Shown: positions 1-7,356 of the stretch, one piece after another
How positions within the stretch are numbered: the stretch's first letter is position 1
How the letters are laid out: each line of letters begins with the position of its first letter
Assembly: GCA_012798315.1 (NCBI GenBank)
Contig: JAAZNL010000050.1
Span: 1-32,795 of the forward strand
DNA length: 32,795 bases
Reading direction: 5' to 3'
Source: a candidate division WWE3 bacterium
Lineage (GTDB): Bacteria; Patescibacteriota; WWE3; UBA101185; UBA10185
Program-made: the position numbers and the translations under genes
Notes under the pieces: model-generated
Seen by the model: only the letters and a program-made list of their open reading frames with translations
Told to the model about the DNA's origin: nothing
Databases searched by the model: none

Positions 1-609
1 CGTGCCGAACACATCGTAACCATTGAAGACCCAATTGAATACGTATTTACAAATAAAATGTCGATTATTGAACAACGTGAAATGTATTTAGATACACACT
101 CTTGGGATATAGCGTTACGTTCCGCGTTACGTCAGGATCCGAATATCGTGTTTGTTGGCGAAATGCGCGACATGGAAACGATTTCTGCCGCACTTCAAAT
201 ATCGGAGACAGGCCATTTGGTGTTTGCAACGCTGCACACAAATTCTGCTTCTCAGACTGTTGAACGTATAATCGCCTCTTTTCCTGAAAGCAAACGCTCG
301 GAAGTTCGTGTTCAGCTCGCCCAAGTTATTGAAGTGGTATTGTCTCAACGTTTACTACCTTCAGATAAAAAAGGAATGGTTCCCGCAATAGAGATAATGT
401 TGGGAAGTGACGCAGTTAAAAATATTATTCGTGAAGGCAAAACTTTTTTGCTGGACAATGTAATCAATACGAATTCCCAGATAGGTATGGTGAGCTTAGA
501 AAGAAGTTTAGCTTCTATTGTAATGAGAGGTGATGTGCCGTTTGAATTGGCATTAAAATACACCCAAAAACCCGATGAACTAAAAAGATTAATTAACATG
601 AAGAAATGA
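1..609 (+). CDS. pilT: Type IV pilus retraction ATPase PilT (5' truncated by window edge)
   Basis: PilT is the hexameric cytoplasmic ATPase that drives pilus retraction by working on the PilC platform. The frame is open from base 1, so the ORF-track start at 58 is only an internal Met, and about 203 residues of a usual ~345-residue protein are visible. Seen in order: the Asp box 'TIEDPIEYVF', the Walker B region 'IVFVGEMRD', the His box 'HLVFATLHTNSA' and the PilT-type 'AVKNIIREGK' motif near the C-terminus. The 'GEMRD' and IRE motifs favour PilT over the extension ATPase PilB. The Walker A loop lies upstream of the window. The gene ends in TGA and is followed 34 nt later by pilC, so the two are likely cotranscribed. 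The family call is very safe. Confidence 0.95.
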   Translation, partial: RAEHIVTIEDPIEYVFTNKMSIIEQREMYLDTHSWDIALRSALRQDPNIVFVGEMRDMETISAALQISETGHLVFATLHTNSASQTVERIIASFPESKRSEVRVQLAQVIEVVLSQRLLPSDKKGMVPAIEIMLGSDAVKNIIREGKTFLLDNVINTNSQIGMVSLERSLASIVMRGDVPFELALKYTQKPDELKRLINMKK

Positions 610-643
610 TTTTTGGAAAAAGAGAGTTTTGGAAAAATAATTA

Positions 644-1846
644 ATGGCTATTTTTAAATATACAGCTAAAGATTATGGCGGTGCTACGAGATCAGGCACA
701 GTCGATGCCCGTACAAAAGAGCTGGCATTGAATCTTTTAAAAACCCAAGGTCTATACGTAGTAGGCCTTGAGGAGAAAAAGGAAAATCTATTAGAAGAAA
801 TTTTGAATTTCCGGGGAGTGCCTACCGGAGACGTGGTTTCATTTACCAGACAGTTTTCTACTATGATTTCCGCGGGCCTGCCGGTTGCCAGAGCAATGGA
901 AGTCCTTGCTAATCAAACTCAAAACAGTGTTTTTAGAAAAATACTTTTAGACGTGCTTCGCTCAATTGAAGGTGGCTCTGCTTTGTCCTCTGCAATGGGG
1001 CGTTACCCCAGTGTTTTTCCAGAAACTTATCAGGCACTTGTGAGAGCAGGAGAATCTTCAGGTAAATTGGACGACATATTAAAGAGACTTGCTACAACAA
1101 TGGAAGCGGATCGTGAATTAACCTCTAAATTCAAGGCAGCCATGGTCTACCCTATTATAATTTTGTTTGCCATGCTGGGCGTGTTCGTAATTTTAATGGT
1201 TTTCGTTATACCTAAGCTTGCTGATATGTACAAAAGTATGAATGTACCACTTCCGGCCGTAACGCAAGCAATGATAGACGTATCTGATTTTATGGTTAAA
1301 AACAAACTGATTTTAGCAATATTAACTGTTGCCGGAGGTTTACTTCTTCGTTACGCTCTTAAAACACCCCAGGGCAAGTACATTACAACTGAGATTTCGT
1401 TTAGAATTCCAGTTTTTGGCGCAATAAATCGTCAAAAAGATTTAGCGCAGTTTACTCGTACTTTAGCCTTGCTTATGAACGCAGCAATACCTATTGTTGA
1501 AGCCCTCAGTATTGTTTCAGCCGTTGTTTCCAGTAACGCGTTTAGAAAAGCGGCTGCGGAATCAGCAAAAATGGTAGAAAAAGGAACTGCGCTATCCCAA
1601 TGTTTTAAAGGAAATAACGTGTTCCCACCGGTCGTAGGTCAGATGGCAAGTGTGGGAGAAGAAACAGGAAAAATGGATGAAGTACTAGATCGTTTGGCTA
1701 ATTACTACGACGGTGAGATAGACCATATGATTAAGGGTTTAACCTCGGCTTTAGAGCCAATAATATTGGTTATGCTTGGTACTATGGTAGGTTTCCTAAT
1801 AGTTTCGATCATTACACCTATATATAAAATTACAAGTTCAATATAA
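644..1846 (+). CDS. pilC: Type IV pilus inner-membrane platform protein PilC (GspF family)
   Basis: PilC is the polytopic membrane platform on which the PilB and PilT motors act. The 400-aa product has the usual family length and two T2SSF repeats. The first begins near residue 65 ('VSFTRQFSTMISAGLPVARA') and the second near residue 270 ('LAQFTRTLALLMNAAIPIVEA'). Each is followed by a glycine-containing 'GEESGK/GEETGK'-type segment. Hydrophobic membrane spans lie near residues 170-190, 220-235 and 375-395. The start at 644 is the first ATG after pilT and gives a standard N-terminus ('MAIFKYTAKDYGG'), although no strong Shine-Dalgarno precedes it. The gene sits between pilT and a pilin, the canonical pilT-pilC order. 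Confidence 0.95.
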   Translation: MAIFKYTAKDYGGATRSGTVDARTKELALNLLKTQGLYVVGLEEKKENLLEEILNFRGVPTGDVVSFTRQFSTMISAGLPVARAMEVLANQTQNSVFRKILLDVLRSIEGGSALSSAMGRYPSVFPETYQALVRAGESSGKLDDILKRLATTMEADRELTSKFKAAMVYPIIILFAMLGVFVILMVFVIPKLADMYKSMNVPLPAVTQAMIDVSDFMVKNKLILAILTVAGGLLLRYALKTPQGKYITTEISFRIPVFGAINRQKDLAQFTRTLALLMNAAIPIVEALSIVSAVVSSNAFRKAAAESAKMVEKGTALSQCFKGNNVFPPVVGQMASVGEETGKMDEVLDRLANYYDGEIDHMIKGLTSALEPIILVMLGTMVGFLIVSIITPIYKITSSI

Positions 1847-1851
1847 AGGAA

Positions 1852-1859
1852 GGGGGTGA
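1852..1859 (+). promoter_or_regulatory. Very strong Shine-Dalgarno for the first pilin; decides ATG 1865
   Basis: The sequence AAGGGGGTGA ends 5 nt before ATG 1865. It matches the extended anti-SD complement AAGGAGGTGA at all but one base. The ORF track starts at an in-frame GTG (1856) inside this site, which would put the start within its own ribosome binding site, so ATG 1865 is preferred. The second pilin (14983) has the same site at the same spacing. Confidence 0.75.
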
Positions 1860-1864
1860 CACGC

Positions 1865-2392
1865 ATGACGAAGACAAAAAATCAAAAAGGTTTCACGTTA
1901 GTAGAACTTTTGGTCGTTATTGCAATTATTGCAGTTTTAGCAGGTGCTCTATTAATAGCTATTAACCCGCAGGCAATGGTAAGAAAAGGTAGAGATGCCC
2001 GAAGACTTGATGACTTTGATAACTTAATGAAGGCTATCAACTTAGCATTAGCTGAAGGTGAAATAGCATTAGCAGACACAACAGCATGTGCTACATGTAA
2101 CAGTAATGCAGGCACAAGAGCCGTAGATGGCACAGGATATGTTAGATTTACTATTCCTGCCTTAAAGACAGGTTTAGTAAAATATGTCCCTACCCTGCCT
2201 GAGGACCCTGTAAACGCAACTGTACCAATAGCAGGAGTTGATACAAATGTTTGGTATACCTATGCTTCAGATGGGACCAACTTTGAATTAAATGCTGTTT
2301 TGGAAAGTGCTGATTACGCAGAAAAAATGCAAAATGACGGCGGTGAAGACCCTGCTTTATATGAAGTAGGAACATCACTTAGTTTATTGTAA
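1865..2392 (+). CDS. Type IV prepilin, probably a major or abundant pilin
   Basis: A 175-aa class III prepilin. The leader MTKTKNQKG ends at the peptidase site G|FTLVE with Glu at +5, followed by a hydrophobic N-terminal helix ('LLVVIAIIAVLAGALLIAI'). The start is ATG 1865 because the track's GTG 1856 lies within the ribosome binding site. The mature part has one CATC Cys pair and ends in 'FELNAVLE' and 'DPALYEVGTSLSLL', a tail also seen in the pilin at 16252. A very strong ribosome binding site upstream and a GC-rich hairpin directly downstream suggest high expression relative to pilC and pilD. The pilin class is certain; the 'major pilin' status is inferred from the translation signals. Confidence 0.93.
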   Translation: MTKTKNQKGFTLVELLVVIAIIAVLAGALLIAINPQAMVRKGRDARRLDDFDNLMKAINLALAEGEIALADTTACATCNSNAGTRAVDGTGYVRFTIPALKTGLVKYVPTLPEDPVNATVPIAGVDTNVWYTYASDGTNFELNAVLESADYAEKMQNDGGEDPALYEVGTSLSLL

Positions 2393-2420
2393 ATTTTTCT
2401 CTAGGTTAATTCAGAAATTT

Positions 2421-2443
2421 GAGGCGGCGCTATGCGCCGCCTC
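2421..2443 (+). terminator. GC-rich hairpin after the first pilin
   Basis: GAGGCGGCGC-TAT-GCGCCGCCTC is a perfect 10-bp stem with a 3-nt loop, 28 nt after the pilin stop and ahead of pilD. The following TTATATG is only a weak U-tract. It could be an intrinsic terminator or a 3' stabilising hairpin that enriches pilin mRNA over pilD. Confidence 0.65.
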
Positions 2444-2453
2444 TTATATGTAT

Positions 2454-2459
2454 TAGAAT
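2454..2459 (+). promoter_or_regulatory. -10 element TAGAAT for pilD (near-leaderless)
   Basis: TAGAAT lies 6 nt before ATG 2466 and just after the pilin hairpin, so the message would begin at or next to the start codon. No Shine-Dalgarno is seen. A -35 element would fall inside the hairpin and is not recognisable. Confidence 0.4.
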
Positions 2460-2465
2460 ATACCT

Positions 2466-3353
2466 ATGAGTTATGAAATTTACTTCTATACATTGCTTTT
2501 TGTAGCCGGCCTGTTTTTTTGATCTTTTATAAATTTAGTTTCGGACCGTGTAGTTAAGAAGCAAAAAATCGTTTTTGACCGCTCTAAGTGTGATTTTTGC
2601 GGCAAAACACTAAATGTACTAAACCTAATTCCTGTATTTTCTTTTATATTTCAACGTGGCAAATGTGCTTCGTGCGGCAGAAAGCTTTCTTATTTTTACC
2701 CTATGTCCGAAATAATGACAGGTTTAAGCTTTGTAATTGCCGGAATTCACAGTAATGTTTTTACGAATTTTACAATTGTCAATGCGTTGCTTTTTGTTTA
2801 TTTAGCCGGCGCCTTATGTTTTTTAATAATCTTATTCTTAACGGATGCCAAATATCAGTTAATCCCAGATAAAGTTGTGTACACCGGTATTTTCTTTGTA
2901 CTGTTTTCACTGATCATTATTTATGCAGTAGATTTGTACGTTTATCGTCAGGAACTGCTTTCGGATTCCTTTGGTAAATACCTTTATCAGGCAGGGTTTT
3001 GGAATCAGGCTCTTGTAGGTTATATGAAAAACATAATTTTCCTGTTGGGGAGTTCTTTTGTGATATCTTTGTTCTTTTTTGCTTTAATTTGGATAACGAA
3101 AGGGCGTGGCATGGGAGGCGGAGACGTAAAATTGGGGTTTTTAATCGGACTTTTTAACGGGCTTCCTTTAAATTTTGTAGCAATATTTTTGGGATTTTTG
3201 CTGGGAGCAGTATACAGCGTAGTTCTTGTGGTATTAAGAAAGAAGTCTTTACGGGATACAATAGCCTTTGGCCCGTTTTTAATTTTGGGTTCTGTAATTG
3301 CATTTTTATGGGGACAAGAACTGGTTAATTGGTATATAGGCGTAATTAGATAA
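2466..3353 (+). pseudogene. pilD: Prepilin peptidase PilD interrupted by an in-frame TGA (2520-2522)
   Basis: PilD is the membrane aspartyl protease that cuts the Gly|Phe bond of prepilins and methylates the new N-terminus. The ORF track shows only the last 216 residues, from Met 2703. Reading the same frame back to ATG 2466 gives a normal 295-codon gene: MSYEIYF..., then TGA, then 'SFINLVSDRVV', two zinc-ribbon CxxC pairs ('CDFCGK' and 'CASCGRKLSYFYP') and 'IPVFSF'. The catalytic Asp motifs 'LTDAKYQLIPDKV' and 'GGGDVKLG' are intact. The TGA falls where the family has Gly in 'GSF(I/L)N', so GGA to TGA is the simplest change. It sits at a run of seven Ts. It may be a sequencing error, a strain-level nonsense mutation or a true pseudogene. 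The 3' end overlaps the convergent kinase by 8 nt. Confidence 0.85.
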
Positions 3354-4467
3354 TTTGGGATTTTGGAAGAGTGAACCAAAAAGTAGATCCTTTGTTTATT
3401 CCTTCGGAAAATCCGCCTACCGTGCCGCCCATACCTTCGACATAAAGTTTTACAATATACAAACCTAATCCCGTTCCGCCGGTTTCGGCTACAGTCTGAT
3501 ACGAATTGTCCAACCGCCCGAACTTATGGAATAAATTTTTTTGGTCGTACGCATCAATTCCAGCCCCTGTATCTTTTACCATTACTTTTACAAAGTCCGG
3601 TTCTTCATCAAACGAAATAGTTATTCCCCCACTTCGGGTAAATTTAACCGAATTTCCGACAAGATTCATTATTATTTCTCCTGTTTTCCCTTTGTCGGAG
3701 TTTACAAAGTATTCCTTACCGTTATCTTCTATATTAAGGAATATGCCTCTTTCCTGAACTTTAATCATTAGGTCACTCGAATACTCTTTTATAGTTTCAA
3801 CAAGTGGTATTTTTCTAAGATCAAATTCCACTCTTCCCTGCTCCAGCCTGGATATGCTAAGCGTATCGTTTATTAAATCGATCATGCGTTGGGTAGCGTT
3901 GCTGGCTTTTAAAAGATATTCAAGTTGTTTTGTGTTTAGATCCCCTGCCTTTTTGGCAGTAAGCATCCATAAATAACTTTTTATTATTGTCATTGGAGTA
4001 CGAAGTTCGTGCGATGCTACCGATATAAAGTCATCTTTAGCCTGTTCTAATTGCTTCTCGTTTGTAATGTCGGTGAGAGTTATCAGGCATTCGCGTTGTC
4101 CTGATTCACTTGTAACCATTACGCTGTTAAAGTTTATAAAAAATTTTTTCTCGCCTGATCTTATAATTAAGCCTGAGATGTTGGTTTTGGTTTCTATAAA
4201 GCAGTGCGCCTTAATATCAAAAGGAGTATCGTCAAAATTGAAAAGTTGAAGGGCTAAATCCACATCCTGATTAATAATCTCTTTATAGATTTTTCCCGTT
4301 ATGTGTTCTGCGGCGTTATTAAAAATGGTGATTTTATAGTTAGAATCAACAACAACAACCGCTTCGGATACACTATAAAGCAGCTGCTCCATTCTTTTAC
4401 GCTCGTATAGAAGTTCCAGGTTCTTCTGATAGAGTTTCTCAGTTAGACTTTGGGGCGTGTCTATCAT
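3346..4467 (-). CDS. Cytosolic PAS-domain sensor histidine kinase
   Basis: A 373-aa kinase with no membrane segment. A short helical lead (residues ~5-32) precedes a PAS domain (~32-140, 'AVVVVDSNYKITIFNNAAEHITG'). Next come HisKA with the phospho-acceptor box 'SHELRTP' (His ~153), and HATPase_c with the N box 'NLVGNSVKFTRSGG', G1 'DTGAGI' and G2 'GGTGLGLYIVK'. The track start at 4500 is a TTG. ATG 4467 is preferred because it follows a TATAAT (4478-4483) by 10 nt. The signal is presumably sensed by PAS in the cytoplasm. No response regulator is adjacent, but a receiver-only regulator lies at 8303. The position beside pilD suggests, without proving, a link to pilus control. Confidence 0.9.
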   Translation of the reverse strand: MIDTPQSLTEKLYQKNLELLYERKRMEQLLYSVSEAVVVVDSNYKITIFNNAAEHITGKIYKEIINQDVDLALQLFNFDDTPFDIKAHCFIETKTNISGLIIRSGEKKFFINFNSVMVTSESGQRECLITLTDITNEKQLEQAKDDFISVASHELRTPMTIIKSYLWMLTAKKAGDLNTKQLEYLLKASNATQRMIDLINDTLSISRLEQGRVEFDLRKIPLVETIKEYSSDLMIKVQERGIFLNIEDNGKEYFVNSDKGKTGEIIMNLVGNSVKFTRSGGITISFDEEPDFVKVMVKDTGAGIDAYDQKNLFHKFGRLDNSYQTVAETGGTGLGLYIVKLYVEGMGGTVGGFSEGINKGSTFWFTLPKSQII

Positions 4468-4477
4468 TGTTGAATTA

Positions 4478-4483
4478 ATTATA
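4478..4483 (-). promoter_or_regulatory. -10 element TATAAT for the histidine kinase
   Basis: On the minus strand TATAAT stands 10 nt before ATG 4467. No clear -35 is seen. It is back-to-back with the promoter of the 4528 gene in a 60-nt divergent space. Confidence 0.45.
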
Positions 4484-4512
4484 CATAGATCTACCAGCAA
4501 ATATGAAGATAG

Positions 4513-4521
4513 TGTTATACT
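4513..4521 (+). promoter_or_regulatory. Extended -10 (TGTTATACT) for the EamA transporter gene
   Basis: TGn followed by TATACT (4516-4521) ends 6 nt before ATG 4528, predicting a leaderless transcript. It is divergent from the kinase promoter. Confidence 0.5.
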
Positions 4522-4527
4522 CGCGCT

Positions 4528-5391
4528 ATGAATTGGTTTTTCTTTTGCGCATTGTCTGTATTTGCTTTAGCCGCGGCCGAGCTTACACAGCAATATTTGC
4601 TAAACAAAAAAGACCGTGAAATAGACGAAAGAGTTAGCGGTTTTCTTACTTTCTTTATTCCTGCCTGTTTAATGGCACCGTATGTTTTTATTTATTATAG
4701 AACTGAGTTATTTTTACTTTTACAGCCAAACATGCTGCCTTATTTTCTTGGTGCGTGTATAGCTGGAGCCTTTGGAACTACTTTTTACTTGCGCAGTTTT
4801 AAAGTTGAAAGCATCAGTTATTCTGTCATTCTTGTTTCATCGTCCGCAATATTTTCTACAATTCTCGGAATATTAGTATTCCATGAGGCTTCCAATTTTC
4901 TTAAATTCTCAGGTATTTTTCTGATATTGCTTGCGATTTTTTTATCCAACGTAAAAAACGAAAAATTCCAAAAAGCAAGTTTATGGGGTTTGGCCGCTGG
5001 CTTTTTTTACGGGACTATGTACGTATTTGACAAATACTTGGTGCTGGAAGTAGACCCATTTGTATACATATTTTGGTCTTTTTTATTCACATCTTGTTTC
5101 TTGTTTTTACGAAAACCCGCTTATATATTTGGGAAAATTGCTACTTTGCGGTTATTAGACATAAGAAATATCTTTCTTTCCGGCATTGCGTATCTAATTT
5201 ATAATCTTTTTACCTTTTTATCCTATATTTATGGTGGTGAGGTAGGCAAGGTAGATGCTATAAATAATTCACAAATTTTCTTAATAATTTTGTTTGAAAT
5301 AGCTATATTAAAGCAGAAACAAAACGTGTTCCGAAAGCTCGGTAGTTTCTTGCTCGCAATAATTGGAATATACATATTAAGTAGTTATTAA
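4528..5391 (+). CDS. EamA/DMT-superfamily membrane transporter
   Basis: A 287-aa protein made almost entirely of hydrophobic helices, about ten in two halves of five, as in the drug/metabolite transporter superfamily. The first half contains 'GAFGTTFYLRSFKVESISYSVIL', the usual EamA-style turn before 'SSSAIFSTILGILVFHE'. The second half has 'AAGFFYGTMYVFDKYL' and ends 'LGSFLLAIIGIYILSSY'. Such proteins export or import small metabolites; the substrate cannot be read from the sequence. The start ATG 4528 is the first in frame and follows an extended -10 by 6 nt, with no Shine-Dalgarno. It is transcribed divergently from the histidine kinase. Confidence 0.82.
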   Translation: MNWFFFCALSVFALAAAELTQQYLLNKKDREIDERVSGFLTFFIPACLMAPYVFIYYRTELFLLLQPNMLPYFLGACIAGAFGTTFYLRSFKVESISYSVILVSSSAIFSTILGILVFHEASNFLKFSGIFLILLAIFLSNVKNEKFQKASLWGLAAGFFYGTMYVFDKYLVLEVDPFVYIFWSFLFTSCFLFLRKPAYIFGKIATLRLLDIRNIFLSGIAYLIYNLFTFLSYIYGGEVGKVDAINNSQIFLIILFEIAILKQKQNVFRKLGSFLLAIIGIYILSSY

Positions 5392-5411
5392 GACTGATTT
5401 TATTTTTACCC

Positions 5412-5439
5412 TTGACAAATTAACTCCTGACTTTATCCT
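5412..5439 (+). promoter_or_regulatory. Promoter TTGACA-16-TATCCT for the 8-TM sensor-like gene
   Basis: A perfect TTGACA (5412-5417) is followed after 16 nt by TATCCT (5434-5439), upstream of ATG 5461. A TATATA at 5442-5447 is an alternative -10. The predicted 5' UTR is about 15 nt. Confidence 0.45.
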
Positions 5440-5460
5440 TTTATATACAGGTTAGTTTTT

Positions 5461-6270
5461 ATGAACAAAAAATTATTTTTTGTAACAATAGCCTTTTTTG
5501 TTTATACAATATGGTGGTTAACTCTACAGTTTGGTGTTCAGGACGAATCTCTTTTACGTGACTATTTTGCGGATTCTTACGGTGTTTTGGCCGGCATCGG
5601 AGGCATCTACGGTTTAATAATTTCGGCCAAATACTCCGGTTTTAAAAGCAAAGTCGGCAAATCAATAATATTTTTTTCTGCGGGCCTCTTAAGTCAATGC
5701 TTTGGACAACTGTATTATTCCGCTATTTATTACGTTTATGGCTTGGAGAATGCTTATCCTTCTTATGGTGAGGTTTTCTATTTAGCCACAATTCCTTTTT
5801 ACATCTACGCTATTATTCTAATGGCGCAAGCTTCCGGTGCTACATTTTCTCTTAAGAACATGGGTAATAAACTTTGGGCAGTAGCGTTTCCAATATTTAT
5901 GCTTTGTACATCTTATTTTTTCTTTCTAAAGGAATACGATTTTGAAGGAGTCCCGTTTATAAATGCATTCTTAGACTTTTTCTATCCCCTTGGGCAGGCA
6001 TTATTTGTTTCGCTCGCGTTACTTACGCTATTTTTAGTTAAAGATTTACTAGGTGGCGTTATGAAAACTAAAGTCGTCTTAATATTGATTTCACTGGTTT
6101 TTCAGTATGCTGCCGATAGTACCTTTATTTACGAAAATTCAAACGAAATTTGGATGCCCGGTGGTCTAAGCGATTTACTCTTTGTTATATCCTATTTTGT
6201 TATGACTATAGCTTTAATTAAATTCGAGACAGTTTTTGAGGATATCAAGAAAACCAACTTGACCTCATAG
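5461..6270 (+). CDS. Freestanding 8-TM sensor-like membrane protein
   Basis: A 269-aa membrane protein with about eight hydrophobic helices (near residues 5-25, 42-57, 67-90, 105-122, 138-155, 167-188, 200-216 and 233-252). The pattern 'PSYGEVFYL', then 'FFYPLGQALFVSLALL', then 'GGLSDLLFVISYF' resembles the membrane input module in front of GGDEF, EAL or kinase domains in many environmental bacteria (from memory, not searched). Here no output domain follows, and the protein stops after the last helix. An 83-aa soluble protein begins 7 nt downstream and may be its partner. The sensor role is an inference; a transporter is not excluded. Confidence 0.7.
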   Translation: MNKKLFFVTIAFFVYTIWWLTLQFGVQDESLLRDYFADSYGVLAGIGGIYGLIISAKYSGFKSKVGKSIIFFSAGLLSQCFGQLYYSAIYYVYGLENAYPSYGEVFYLATIPFYIYAIILMAQASGATFSLKNMGNKLWAVAFPIFMLCTSYFFFLKEYDFEGVPFINAFLDFFYPLGQALFVSLALLTLFLVKDLLGGVMKTKVVLILISLVFQYAADSTFIYENSNEIWMPGGLSDLLFVISYFVMTIALIKFETVFEDIKKTNLTS

Positions 6271-6277
6271 TTTTAAA

Positions 6278-6529
6278 ATGAAAACAGAAGAAATAGTAAT
6301 AGCCATAATAAGAGAACAAAGTCAAATAATCGGAGAAACGTTGGCTATTTCGGTTGCGCAAAGTTCCGGTGTTTTGCATTCCAGCTCTTCCCTAGATGAC
6401 ATTAGAATTACAAATCCGGACAGTACGTATGTGCTCGACTCCCTGGTGGGTTCCTATGAAAAACTGTTTGGGAAGGCTTCCGTTGAAGTCTGTCAGAATG
6501 TAATTAAACGTTATATAAAGGTTGATTAA
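6278..6529 (+). CDS. Small soluble protein of unknown function (83 aa)
   Basis: I do not recognise this family. The product is 83 aa, predicted soluble, with an amphipathic N-terminal helix ('EEIVIAIIREQSQIIGETLA'), a Ser-rich middle ('SSGVLHSSSSLDD') and a C-terminal helix ending 'QNVIKRYIKVD'. It has no signal peptide, membrane span or Cys cluster apart from a single Cys. The start is 7 nt after the stop of the 8-TM protein, which suggests cotranscription and a shared job, for example as the cytoplasmic output of that sensor. This is inferred from neighbourhood only. Confidence 0.7.
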   Translation: MKTEEIVIAIIREQSQIIGETLAISVAQSSGVLHSSSSLDDIRITNPDSTYVLDSLVGSYEKLFGKASVEVCQNVIKRYIKVD

Positions 6530-6569
6530 CATAATATCCCTTAACGAGTATCACAGCTAAAAACAACTA

Positions 6570-6578
6570 TGGGATAAT
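6570..6578 (+). promoter_or_regulatory. Extended -10 (TGGGATAAT) for the methyltransferase
   Basis: TGn followed by GATAAT (6573-6578) lies 13 nt before ATG 6592. It overlaps the ATG at 6577 used by the ORF track, so that ATG would not be transcribed and 6592 is the better start. Confidence 0.45.
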
Positions 6579-6591
6579 GGTCTTTGTTTGT

Positions 6592-7356
6592 ATGATTACG
6601 AGTATAAATAAAAATGAAATAGCAGATTTGTGGAATAGATTGGCTGAAAGGTTTAATACACATTTGCCACTGGGGAAAATTCACCCCGACGCAGCTGTAA
6701 ATATACATGTCGGTTGGCCAGTGTTGTTTCAACAAATAGAATATCAGGCCAAGTTTTTGGGTGTAAAAAAATGTAAAATATTGGATTTTGGTTGTGGCGC
6801 CGGAGAGTTTATTAAAAGACTTCACAAAAAAGGCCATTCCGTCGTGGGAATCGATCACTCTGAAAATATGCTGTTTGCTGCCAGAAAATTTTTGCCTAAG
6901 AATATTGAGCTGGTCCACGGAAATCATGAATCCCCTATTTTTGACGACCCCAAATATCATGAAGGTTTTGATATTATTACCGCGGTTCATTCTTTAGAAT
7001 GGATTGAAGATATAGAAACTACTTTTAACAATTTTGCAAAAGTTCTGCGAAAAGGTGGCATAGTACTTTTTGCCGTTTTTCCTAAAAGCCATATAGTAGA
7101 TTCAATAAAAATAAAAGATCTGTTTGAAGATTTTGATTCACCCACCGATCCTACAGTAGGTTACGCGAATTTTAGCGGAGTTCGTGTTCCTGTATACATT
7201 AGAGATGCTTCTTTTTTTGATAAATATTTTGAGGGTAATGGTTTTCAGAAAATTTTAGAGGTTTATCCGCCATACCCTAAGTATTTTTTTAGAGAATACA
7301 ACTGGTCCGGTTCTAAAGAACCAGAAATGATGATTCTTTCGTATAGAAAACTTTAG
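6592..7356 (+). CDS. Class I SAM-dependent methyltransferase
   Basis: A 254-aa Rossmann-fold methyltransferase. Motif I is 'ILDFGCGAGEFIKRL', with the acidic end of strand 2 in 'VVGIDHSENML'. A later acidic strand 'FDIITAVHSLEWIED' and 'VLRKGGIVLFAVFP' complete the Methyltransf_11/25 pattern. The substrate is unknown; the C-terminal part ('VYIRDASFFDKYFE') looks like that of small-molecule or lipid methyltransferases. The start was moved from 6577 to ATG 6592 because the track start overlaps a -10 element. The 3' end overlaps the convergent DUF2156 gene by 4 nt. Confidence 0.85.
   Translation: MITSINKNEIADLWNRLAERFNTHLPLGKIHPDAAVNIHVGWPVLFQQIEYQAKFLGVKKCKILDFGCGAGEFIKRLHKKGHSVVGIDHSENMLFAARKFLPKNIELVHGNHESPIFDDPKYHEGFDIITAVHSLEWIEDIETTFNNFAKVLRKGGIVLFAVFPKSHIVDSIKIKDLFEDFDSPTDPTVGYANFSGVRVPVYIRDASFFDKYFEGNGFQKILEVYPPYPKYFFREYNWSGSKEPEMMILSYRKL

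Noticed and set aside
611-637. Two 11-nt direct repeats TTTTGGAAAAA between pilT and pilC
   Set aside because: Low-complexity AT sequence in a short gap; no flanking structure or further copies noticed.
2520-2522. Genome-wide UGA=Gly recoding (translation table 25)
   Set aside because: pilT, nusB (ATGA overlap with acpP), recG and the 8760 gene end naturally at TGA, and only one in-frame TGA was found while all other glycines are GGN.
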